A DNA stretch of 64,000 nt from Dryomyza anilis (lineage: Eukaryota; Arthropoda; Insecta; Diptera; Dryomyzidae). The stretch spans positions 85,244,583 through 85,308,582 of the forward strand of contig OX638130.1 in NCBI GenBank assembly GCA_951804985.1, in the 5' to 3' direction. This document shows, piece by piece, positions 54,901 to 64,000 of this stretch. The position numbers and the translations under genes were made by a program. Under the pieces are notes generated by a model. The model made no database searches. It was not told the DNA's origin and saw only the letters and a program-made list of their open reading frames with translations. The first letter of the stretch is position 1, and every line of letters starts with the position of its first letter.

Positions 54901-56355
54901 ATTTCCATTTTAATTTATTTTCCCAGAGAACACTTTTTGTTTTCAAAAAATATGTGTATTATGTTGTATTGTGTAGTGCTTCGTTTTGTTATGCCTTACG
55001 TCTTTTCGTTGCATTCAAGATTTATTGTTACCGCAATGTTTGCCCAAATCCAATTTCTTAATTTAATACTGTCATCGGCGACAACAGTTCATTAAGTTGC
55101 TCCTGCTGTTTCTGTCGGCTCCTCCCGCAGCGTGCTGTATCCTGCGTTCGCGCTTATACCGCGACAACCGCTAATGCCTGCCTGTCGGCACGCTAAACCC
55201 TTTCGTTGCACCATTAATTCAATTTAAACTTTTCGCCGCGCCAAAGTGTGGCAACGTTTAATGGAAATAATGTCACGTTTTGTCACTTGCCGACAAACCC
55301 TTCAGCCAGGAGGCAGCGCACAGAGCAAACATCCTTCATCATCATTACACTGAACAACATCATTATCCTTATCGTCAGCAACATCATTATCACACGAAGA
55401 ATTGTTGCCAAAACCCTCGGTGGGAACTCGAAAAACAATTTAACTACGCATTTAGCGCCCGGGATACGGCGTGCGGCATTATCCTGCCGCTGTTATTGTT
55501 CTGTTTTTATTGTTGTTGTTTCTGTCTCATTGGGAAAACAAATTAGAATATTTTAATGAAACGCATTTGTCAGCATCCTTGCCAAGGACTTGTTGCTGCC
55601 GCAGCAGCGGCGCATTGAAATTTGCTGTCGCCGGATAATCAAAAGTAAATGCCAAGAATTTCAATTTTCGCTCGGTTGTTATCCTTTTTCAATGGAATCT
55701 CAGTACAACAACAATTATGTTGTTTTAATAGCTTGTAATTATGTGACAACTTTTGACAGCTTTTTAGGCATCTTCTGCCATCAGGGTTCTGGGGGAGGGG
55801 TTCTTAGTGTTGATGACAAGCCACAGGCATTTCGGTCCTTCGAGTTATAACCCAAAATATGTTTGTTAATGTTGCTGTTATTGTTGTTTATTCTTTGACC
55901 GAAACAGAGGCCAAATCATGAACCACAAGATTCTGGTAAACAATCGGGTTTTAAGTTTCAATTGTTCAGCATTTAATATCCAACAATTATAATAAACAAC
56001 ACTGGCATATAGCTCAAGTTTCAATTTTAAATACGGGAAAATAAATTATTTTGAATTTGATGTTTAATATATACTATTTAATTACTTTATATGTTGAATA
56101 GTTCTAAAACTATTTATTGGATTATATTCAAGATTAAATCTAAGGTATGTATTTTACAATTTCGCGCATTGTTTCAGTTATTAAGCACTTAAACATTTTT
56201 TTAAATCTTTTCTTAATATTTAAAAAATTGGATTATAGAACTGAAGTAACTATTATATTACACTAAACAGATATTGAAACGAGTTTTCAATAATTATTTG
56301 TATGAGAATTGTTGGTACATATATCGTATACTTATATTTATGTTTTATTTTATAA
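54901..56355. other. Single-copy island at 55.05-55.9 kb in AT-rich DNA
   Basis: 55070-55900 is GC-richer and non-repetitive (CTCCCGCAGCGTGCTGTATC, GTTGCTGCCGCAGCAGCGGC). Overlapping plus-strand frames of 88 and 102 codons lack recognisable domains and share the same bases in different phases, so I call no gene. 55900-56355 is AT-rich. Confidence 0.35.
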
Positions 56356-56359
56356 TAAA

Positions 56360-56480
56360 GCTAGCTGGACCCGTGCACAGCTTCGTCCGTGCTAAGTTTT
56401 TGTAAATGTAAAAGTATATCTTTTTAAAATATAGATATATTCACGCCCCTTTTTCCCCTTTTTATGCCTACGTCGCCATT
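56360..56480. mobile_element. Fragment of the GGACCCGTGCACAGC repeat family
   Basis: GCTAGCTGGACCCGTGCACA, then CTTCGTCCGTGCTAAG, TTTTTGTA and ACGCCCCTTTTTCCCC, nearly the same as 43535-43640. It opens with CTAG on the outer side. Likely the terminal piece of the element whose fuller copies are at 53.05 and 59.72 kb. Confidence 0.6.
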
Positions 56481-56930
56481 TTTGACTTCCCACGTGCCAC
56501 GACCTTTGTCCAATCCCGCTCATATTCTACGTGAAGATTACAATGTTAAATATGCATCTTTGTTTTACAACTTTGATTTTAGTAAGTCAGGAGTTATAAC
56601 TTATTTATAGTTTTAGTTATATGGACTTTTCCAACCTACTTTTGTCCATCCACTTCTGGCTAACTCCCACACTAAGCAAACGGACGGATTGACAAACGAT
56701 CAAATGAACAAAAAGTCAAACGAACGTTCGGTTAGTTTGAACAACGAACTAACAAACGAGCTACCCGGGTATTTCGAACAACGAGCAAACAAACTACCCG
56801 GGTAGTTGGAACTTTCCGTGTACCTGGGCACCCGGGTAATCAAGAGCTCTGGCTGATAGGGCACATTTAAAAAAAAACACCGATAGAAAAAATTTAGAAA
56901 ATTTAATCGTTAGCTTGAACTATGCTCTGT
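56481..56930. other. Spacer with short CCCGGGTA repeats
   Basis: ACTACCCGGGTAGTTGGAAC and CTACCCGGGTATTTCGAACA (56760-56840) are short palindromic words repeated three times with AACGA-type spacers. No gene. Confidence 0.4.
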
Positions 56931-56932
56931 CC

Positions 56933-58314
56933 CAGGAGGGAATTTCCAGGCTGTAACAAAAGTGCCAGGCTTGTTACAGGCTTGACTACCAAGGCTTGGT
57001 ATATCGGGCCAGACACAAGCCTGGCACAATCGTCACTCACAGACTCCACACAGGCCTTGTTAGTCTAGGTTCGACAAAAGCCTGGGACAATCGTTACACC
57101 CAGGCTTTACACAGGTCTTGTTAGTTTAGGTTCGACACAAGCCTGGCACAATCGTCACTCACAGACTCCACACAGGCCTTGTTAGTTTAGGTTCGACACA
57201 AGCCTGGCACAATCGTCACTCACAGACTCCACACAGGCCTTGTTAGTCTATGTTCGACACAAGCCTGGGACAATCGTGACTCCCAGGCTTTACGCATGCC
57301 TTGTTAGTCTCGGTTCGACACAAGCCTGGCACAATCGTCACTCACAGACTCCACACAGGGCTTGATATACCAAGCTAGGCACAGGTCTGGCATATTTGTC
57401 ATTCCCAGATTTCAGACAGGTCTTGTTAGTTTATGATGGACACAATTCTGGCACAATTTTCATTCTCGAACTCTACACCGGCCGCGGTATACCAATATTG
57501 ACACAAGGCTGATACAATATTGAGCAACATATGAAAATTGCCAAATTATCCAAACCGCCATATGCTGACGGAAATTCAAAATTCCGTCTCGACAACTTTT
57601 CGTCCCATGCCTAGTTATGCATGTGTACCGATTTTGACTTGAGTAAATTAATGTTTACTATGATGACATTTTTGTGTTGTTTGCATTTTAAAGAAAACTT
57701 ATCTGATGAAAAAAAAAATTGTTGAAGATTTTTTAAACGTCAAACAATATATTCAAGAAACTCAACTCTTTGGAGTTGTCTGAACAAGAGGTCTGCAAAT
57801 TAACGTAAGTATTACTGTTAAATTGGTTGTTAACCTCATACATTTTTATTCATCTACAGACTCAACTCTCAAGTGTAATGACATGAATAATGAATGCAAT
57901 GCCCATGACAAATTATGCCCAATAGCCGGAATCTTCAGGCGTATTACAAGGATTGTCGCAAGTTTGGGGCATGGGTCTTGTTTCAAGACTGAGGCACAAG
58001 CCTTGGTACAAGCCTGGGACACAAGCCTTGGTACAATTCTGAATTACAGGCTTGTAACATAGTTATCATTCCAGCCTTGACACAGTCTTTGCACAGGCCT
58101 AAAGTACATACTTGTGTACAGACTGGGAATTAAGTCTGACACAAAATTTGTCAACGAGCCTGGTACAAGCCTGAGATACAGGTTTGTAACATAGCTATCA
58201 TTGCAGTCTTGACACAGTCTTAGAACGTGCTTGGATAACAGCGTTGGCACAGGCCTGAGTAGCATTGGCACAAGCCTGTGTCAGGCTTGTGCCGGTCGTT
58301 AATTCCTACTTGGG
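56933..58314. mobile_element. 1.4 kb element made of ACAAGCCTGG units
   Basis: Ends CCCAGGAGGGAATTTCCAGG at the left and, on the opposite strand at the right, CCCAAGTAGGAATTAACGAC, a short imperfect terminal inverted repeat. The interior is dominated by the word GACACAAGCCTGGCACAATC and relatives: a regular 61-bp array at the left (56940-57440), a unique middle (57510-57960) and a less regular set at the right (57990-58295) ending in a hairpin, GGCACAAGCCTG and its complement around TGT (58266-58292). No coding capacity. Confidence 0.65.
56990..57440. repeat. 61-bp minisatellite
   Basis: CTTGTTAGT starts recur at 57057, 57118, 57179 and 57240, exactly 61 bp apart, with two further diverged units on the right and one on the left. 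Two unit types alternate: one with CTCACAGACTCCACACAGGC and one with CACCCAGGCTTTACACAGGT. It lies inside the 56.93-58.31 kb element. Confidence 0.9.
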
Positions 58315-58669
58315 ATATAAACATAAATCATTTTCTAATTTATCATTAGATACAAAATGCTAAAAAAACGTCCAAAAATAGTTAAAAAAAGGTCTATGTT
58401 TTTCGAGTTTTGACAATTGAAAGATAAATTGCGTTAATAGTTTTTTGGAAAACTTATAGTGTAATGGACTGTATATTTTTAATTCTAAAAAGTGTCTGAA
58501 AAGGGCCTAATACTTCGATAGCAATTTTCTGAAAAACGTTACGATCCAGAAAAAAAAAACTGAGTATGCAGTCAAAATGAGCAATTAAAAATTATATAGA
58601 ATTAATGTATGGAATGTCCTTTGCAAACACTTTTTTTTCGTTTTGTTGAGTACTGTAATTCTCACCAGT
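58315..58669. other. AT-rich spacer
   Basis: Nothing recognised. Confidence 0.4.
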
Positions 58670-59000
58670 GAATATCTGTATGCCTAGTATTCGTTTCAAT
58701 TTCATTACGAGAACATGCGAGTAGATGGAGAAATCACACGATAGCAGACCCGTTCTTGTAACGATATCGAGCATCAAATTGTAACCAAATTTAATGTGTT
58801 CTGTCGGAGTGTCCTATATTCGAACCAATTTTCGAAACCGGATCGTAGTCGAAAGTTCGCGATTATTACCTTTATTTTTATTTCTTAAATTTGAATAAAG
58901 GAGAATTTTAAAAATTAAAAGCGATAAATCTATTAGATCGAACTTTTTTTATCAAAGTTTATTCGAGGCTATGAGGCTTCGAGAGTCTTCGAGATATGGC
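58670..59000. repeat. ATATCG/ACGAG family, partial copy 4
   Basis: ATTACGAGAACATGCGAGTA, GATGGAGAAATCACACGATA, GTAACGATATCGAGCATCAA and AGTTCGCGATTATTACC follow the order seen in copies 1 and 2, but only one arm is present. Confidence 0.65.
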
Positions 59001-59044
59001 AAACGTGGTAGTGATGCTATTATAAATTTTAATTTAAAATATTA

Positions 59045-59460
59045 GCGCTGTGCGATTAATCGATTAATAAAATTGCTTGATTAATCAAATTCTAATAATT
59101 TGATTAATGGACCAATCAAGATTGTCGATTAATCAGAACATTGATTAATCAATTAATAAGAATTCTGATTAATCAAAATTGTTATCAATTAATTAATCAG
59201 CATTTTGATTATTGAGAATTCCTGATTAATTTACTTCTGAGTCGCGAAATATTTAAAACAATTAATTTTAATTTTTAATTATTTTCGAAATAAATTTTCG
59301 CTTTATTTAAATTGACAACATTTTCAGATGTAATTGAATAAAATTGTTTCATTTTCCATTAATCAAAATTCTGATTAATCAAATTAATCAGGGTTCTGAT
59401 TAATCAATGTTTCTAATTAATCGATTAATCAGGATTCTTATTAATCAAAAATTTATAGAT
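59045..59460. repeat. ATTAATCA-rich degenerate repeat
   Basis: GATTAATC, TTGATTAATCAA and ATTCTGATTAATCA variants recur throughout 59050-59220 and again at 59355-59450, in both orientations because the word is nearly self-complementary. The gap between (59225-59350) is AT-rich. Confidence 0.7.
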
Positions 59461-59537
59461 TGATCTCATTAATACAAAAGTTATTGAAATTTTTGGAAAA
59501 ACTATTTTTACCATGGAGGTTCGACATTTTTTTTTGT

Positions 59538-59593
59538 AATAGAATAGAATAGAATAGAATAGAATAGAATAGAATAGAATAGAATAGAATAGA
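59538..59593. repeat. (AATAG)11 microsatellite
   Basis: Perfect pentanucleotide run after a poly-T tract. Confidence 0.9.
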
Positions 59594-59719
59594 ACATTGT
59601 GCTGCTAGAGTTTACCACAAAAATAAAACTTGAGTCGACAAAAATTATTATTTTCTGTGCTCGCGCATTGCAGAAAAAATTAAAAAAAAATTTTAATTCA
59701 TGTTTCTATTTTTTTATCA

Positions 59720-60785
59720 TCTACTAAATATTTGTTAATGCATGTATTTCTGTATGTTCCGAATAGACTTCAAAACGGCTGAACCGAATTGAATAAATTT
59801 TTGACACAATATGTAGGCTATATCTCGGTGAGATTTGTGGACTGGGCGTGGCACCTCCCATATAGCCCAAAAATTAAAAACACGTTATATCAACAATTAG
59901 GATAGCAAATTTTATGAAATTTTGGTCAGCGTTATTTTTATCCATTCTAAACAGTATCGCCGAATGTGGACGGGATTAGACAACTGAGCGTCGCACCTCC
60001 CACAGAAGGAACCTTTTCACGATGGTGTATATGAACAGTTATTATAGTGATATATAAAGATATTTCACACCAGGATATCAACAATCCCAAATTCTTTAAA
60101 CTCACCACACCGAAATTCCCCACACTAAAATTCACCACACTAAAACTCACCACACTAAAACTCATCTCACTAAAACTCACCATATTAAAACTCACCACTC
60201 TAAAACTCACCACACTAAAACTCACCACACTAAAACTCACCACACTAAAACTCACCACACTAAAACTCACCACACTAAAACTCACCATACTAAAACTCAC
60301 CACACTAAAACTCACCACATCAAAATTCATCTCACCTAAACTCACCACACCAAAATTCAACACACCGTAAAAAACTCACTACAAAACTCACTACACTTAA
60401 ACTCACCACACTAAAATTCACCACACTAAAACTCACCACACTAATACTCACCACACTAAAACTCACCTCACTAAAACTCACCACATCAAAATTCACTTCA
60501 CCTAAACACACCACACCAAAATTCAACACACCGAAACTTACCACACTAAAACTCACCACACTTAAATTTTAAGGGGAAGATTTCTACTGGGGATTTCTAC
60601 GGGTCTAAGTCTAAAGAAGAATTGTCATTGAGAAAAGTTTTTTTGCAGAGAATTCATTCTGGTTACTACAATAAAAACGTACACAGCGAAGCACGGGTCC
60701 CTGATGTTCTTTAATTTTAATAAAATCACTCCATATCCTTGCATTCACAAAATCTTTGCCCGAGTCGTGCGCGGGTCCATCTAGT
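59720..60785. mobile_element. Element with 15-bp repeats, copy 2
   Basis: Same order as copy 1 at 53.05 kb: TGTATGTTCCGAATAGACTT, a GGGCGTGGCACCTCCCATAT block (repeated in diverged form near 59968), the 15-bp array CTAAAACTCACCACA (60100-60560, about 28 units, with one irregular point near 60363), then AAGGGGAAGATTTCTACTGG, CACAGCGAAGCACGGGTCC and the end CCCGAGTCGTGCGCGGGTCC followed by ATCTAG (60759-60784). The last word can fold (CCCG..CGGG) just before CTAG, as at a Helitron 3' end. Open frames across the array are artefacts of the 15-bp period. Confidence 0.65.
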
Positions 60786-61132
60786 AAATAGATGGTAGAG
60801 ATTGATCTATGAATGTCCTTCTAAAATTTGAAAAATCTTATGATCGCACATCGTTCTTTTGTTGAAAAAGTACGAAAATATCAACATTTTATTCTAATTA
60901 AATCGTTGTAATATCGGCATAGATGTTTATTATTTAAATATAATTTTCATTTATATATTCTTAAGTGTACTGAATCCAAATCTGTTAATGATCGAGTTTT
61001 ACCGTGTATAGTTTTAGAGAAAAAAATCCTAAAGTCTGGTGCACTGCCAATTCTACAATTTTTTACTGATTAAATAAGAATACTGAACTGAATTTATTTC
61101 TGTTGAAAAATTCAGATAATAGAGTTTTGATA
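60786..61132. other. AT-rich spacer
   Basis: Nothing recognised. Confidence 0.4.
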
Positions 61133-62523
61133 ACACTACACAAAAAAATGAGAAAAAAAGTTTGCGCAGTAAATTTCATTATTTTTGTATTATTGGAAAT
61201 GACTCGTAGAATTTGAATATATGAATTAAAAAAATTTCTACGGATAGGTTTACGAGATTTCGGGCAATATCTTTTGTACTGAGCTTTTAAAAAGGTGGTC
61301 ACATATATTTGTAAATATCTCGCGTTTAATAAAACCCATAAACTCAATTGTTATATCGAATGAAAGATAATTAATTATTCAATAAACATTTGTTACAATA
61401 GTTTGGAATTGGTTTACTGGTTTAAGAGAACTCTATAGAAGAACTCGAAAAATGTAAATTTTGTCGACCAAATAATAAAATAAATCTATAGATACGTTTT
61501 GAGAACAGAAAAAATCATGTGAAAGCATTACAATTGGTATTAACTAAAAAAAATCGCATAATATGTTTATACCCTATACCCATGGGTTACAAGTTATAAA
61601 ATATATGTGAGGACATTTTAGCGCCTCTTAGTAGGCGTGACTGGTATGAAAAAGTATATATTTTCTTGGTCAACATCACTTTCCGAGTCGATTTAGATAT
61701 GACCGTCTGTCTGTCCGCCTATACACGATAACTTTAAAACTGCTATTCCGAATGATGTGAAATTTATTTTCAATATATTTTAGTAGAATAGTAATTCGAA
61801 GTTCGAAAATGAGTCGATTTAGTCAACGTAATTTACTGCATCCACTACGAAATATGGGTTTACTTTTTAGGATCACATATCTCGTTAAGTATTAAAGATA
61901 AAGTTATAAAATTTAAAATTAATTACAAGCAATCATCTATCAATAGGTGCTCAAAAAATAATCGTGATCCGCTCACATTTTTTATTTTTTTATTATTATG
62001 CCTTTTTGTATAGCACTCAATTATATTGCTTTCACATAACTTTTTTTATCCTCAAATGTTACCCATATATTTTTGTCATTTATAGCTCAATTTCTTCGAC
62101 GGAGTGTGAACTAATTCTGAAAAATTAAAATTTGTGCATCATCTTACTTTATCGATTTTTTTCCATTTTTTTTAAATGAATTTTTTCTTAAATTTTTGTT
62201 GAAAAAAAAATATTTTTTCAAGTTCACCTTTCGAGTTCTCTTAAACTAATGAACCAATTTTAAAATATTCTAAGAAATGTTTATTCGATATTCAATTAAC
62301 TTTCATTCGATATAACATTTGATCATATGTGTTATTTAAAACGCGAGATATTTGCAAATATATGTGACCACCTTTATGAAAGCTCGGTCCAAAAGTTATT
62401 GGCCCATATTTTGTAAACCTATCAAAAGAAACATTATTAAATTATATTTTCGGAATAAGGGCGACATTTTACATAATACAAAAATAACCTTGACTGCTGC
62501 GCAGAATGGCTGTTGTGTAGTGT
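61133..62523. mobile_element. Foldback element B (1.39 kb), inverted sister of A
   Basis: Starts ACACTACACAAAAAAATGAG and ends GGCTGTTGTGTAGTGT. Its right end is the reverse complement of the left end of element A (29515 onward) and its left end that of the right end of A, with high similarity along the length. Its own two arms are inverted repeats of each other. It carries a more complete mini-me core (61563-61735). Extra bases near 61615 are missing in A, whose right arm has lost sequence or was never identical. Confidence 0.85.
61563..61735 (+). mobile_element. Mini-me-like core inside foldback B
   Basis: TATGTTTATACCCTATACCC, then GGCGTGACTGGTATGAAAAA, GTATATATTTTCTTGGTCAA, CACTTTCCGAGTCGATTTAG and GACCGTCTGTCTGTCCGCC follow the order of the free copy at 37.69 kb (TATACCC start, GGTATG..AAAAGTATATAT, core, GTCY run). 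Confidence 0.75.
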
Positions 62524-64000
62524 AATTTATAAGAGGACAGTCTATGGAAATGGAGTACTATCCTCCCAATAATCCATAGTCAGGCCCAACCGACTTTAAG
62601 TCACACCAAAGTGACCTACATAACCCTTCCCACTCGTTTACTAATGAAATAAGTCAGTACGATGTATTATTATTTTGATTCAAAAATACCACAGAAATAT
62701 ACTATTCAATTAATTTTGAGTTTTAAAAAAAAATATTAATTTTTTGTCATCTATTTGCAGAAAGTCGAAACAAAAATTAGTTCTTAATTTGAACACTTTT
62801 TTACACAACGATTTAAATTCTGCAACCCAGTTAACTCTTTCAAATGAACTTTAAAATGCCATGAAGTTTGCAATACTCTGCAAAAACTTCGAATGCGAAC
62901 ACGATCAATAAGTGCCTAATAGATGGCTCAACATAAATATAAATAAAATTTTATATGCATTGGTTCAGTGTCATCAATTGCTACTCTAACAACAACAACA
63001 GCAAACCCAGTTGAATATCTTTTTATCCGCCATAAAAGCCAGACAAACACTCTGTGTGATCCGCCATTATTGCAGCCATTTTTAAAGCAGTTGCAGCGCA
63101 ACTCAAGCCGGAAGTCAGAGTTGCCGGAAAATTGGAATAAAATTTATGGTCCAGGATAAATTTTGTCTTCCGAACGAAAATTTGGCGACTTGAATTTGGA
63201 AGTACGCAGGCAGGGTGTGCCGGCGGCAAGAATTTGCGTGAATGCTAAAGATGGATACGAAGGATGAGACGACGCTGCTTAAGCAGTTAAGTCAATGTGT
63301 GGGTCTGAGCTAAAAGGGCGACATCATAGATTTGCCAGGATAACAAAAATAATATAAGAAAATGTTAAAAGACATCGACATCGATTGCACGCCATGCCAT
63401 GCCAACGGCGCCGCTGCACACCGCCCAAATGCCTTTGTCTATTTGTCGAATGTCCTAAGGACGACGACGGAAGGATTTTCACTTGAATAACATTTTCTTG
63501 CTTCCGTTTGTTTGTTGGAAGTCGGTGTTTTTTTTCTTATTTTTGGCTGTTTGTGTTCGTCGCCGATTTGTGCTTTAAAGCAAAGCCAAGAACTTTGCGT
63601 GTGCGGAACAAAGAAAACTTTAAAGTTTTCGACAAAGTGGTGCGGGAGGCGAGCGGGAAAATAAAATTTTGAAAAAATTGCGGTTAACATGAAAACATGC
63701 ACTTTTTTCCGCTGTCGTTCAGTGTATTATTTATTTTGTTGACGGTTATTTGGATTCACGCTTCGTTGGCTGCGGTTGCGGCAGGACTACAAGGAAGCAC
63801 GACAAGGACGAAGCAGTAGAATAGAAATAAACATGAAAAGAAAACATTTGCCAACGTCTTCTTGTACAAACGTAGCTCAAATGCAATTCAATTGTGCAAT
63901 CAGAAGCGTGATTTTGTTTTCGTGATGTTTTTACTACGCAATTTTTTTTTTTGCCCATTCATTTTTCTTCTCATTTTTTTCACAGTCGTTTGAACCCCAA
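62524..64000. other. Spacer; single-copy island from about 62.9 kb to the window end
   Basis: From about 62940 the sequence is non-repetitive with moderate GC: GCCATTATTGCAGCCATTTT, GCGCAACTCAAGCCGGAAGT, GCCAACGGCGCCGCTGCACA and a similar texture to 63950. Open frames of 63-87 codons on both strands have no recognisable domain. It may be flanking or intronic DNA of a gene beyond the window. A (CAA)n run is at 62990-63005. Confidence 0.35.

Noticed and set aside
55248..55850. Three overlapping plus-strand frames in a GC-richer island.
   Set aside because: Different phases share the same bases, there is no domain, and hydrophobic runs come from ATCATT and TTGTTG microsatellite-like stretches.
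57057..57440. CRISPR array suspected from regular spacing.
   Set aside because: The 61-bp units are similar throughout, with no repeat-spacer alternation, and the setting is eukaryotic.
60047..60559. Frames of TTLKLTTLKL and VVSFSVVSFS type.
   Set aside because: Translations of a 15-bp tandem array.

Overview
This is eukaryotic, AT-rich, gene-poor DNA, almost certainly from a higher fly (Brachycera). The evidence is a divergent insect ionotropic receptor with fly-sized introns (about 50 bp), a repeat with the mini-me layout known from Diptera ((TA)n, a core of roughly 33 bp, then (GTCY)n), a tRNA-derived SINE, RTE-like and R1/LOA-like LINE remnants, and two kinds of Tc1/mariner transposon. 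I cannot name the species.

The only host gene I can support well is at the left end, on the minus strand: a three-exon ionotropic receptor (about 642 residues, Ir7-like) at 1078-3115. The other ~60 kb is transposon debris and tandem repeats with short islands of apparently single-copy sequence between them. Two tiny coding candidates (about 12.1-12.4 kb and 40.4 kb) are weak.

Layout: 0-1 kb old SINE remnant and a degenerate repeat; 1-3.1 kb receptor; 3.8-5.1 kb dead Tc1/mariner element with clear terminal repeats; 5.4-6.2 kb mini-me fragment joined to a palindromic repeat; 8.4-9.5 kb two SINEs; 9.8-10.6 kb 21-bp minisatellite; 10.9-11.4 kb foldback; 12.6-16.0 kb LINE on the minus strand, split by a 1.2 kb inverted-repeat element; 18.2-24.0 kb a dense field of foldback elements, one carrying an RTE fragment; 27.2-28.4 kb second mariner-type element; 29.5-31.0 kb foldback A; 31.3-34.1 kb further foldbacks; 34.3-35.1 kb A/C-rich tract; 35.7-36.4 kb inverted-repeat element with an RTE fragment; 37.35-38.3 kb SINE and mini-me element; 40.9-42.95 kb foldback MITE, hairpins and diverged SINEs; 45.2-47.0 kb a perfect (GAGGAA)290 array; 47.7-49.75 kb RTE fragment and palindromes; 51.6-53.0 kb RTE remnant; 53-54.9 kb 15-bp-repeat element and LINE tail; 56.3-58.3 kb 61-bp minisatellite element; 58.7-60.8 kb more repeats; 61.1-62.5 kb foldback B, the inverted sister of A.

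The main theme is palindromic DNA. At least a dozen separate foldback structures lie in 64 kb. Several carry tandem repeats in their arms and several are nested with LINE fragments. No multi-gene system or operon is present. Family names rest on motif recognition by eye; no database search was possible.
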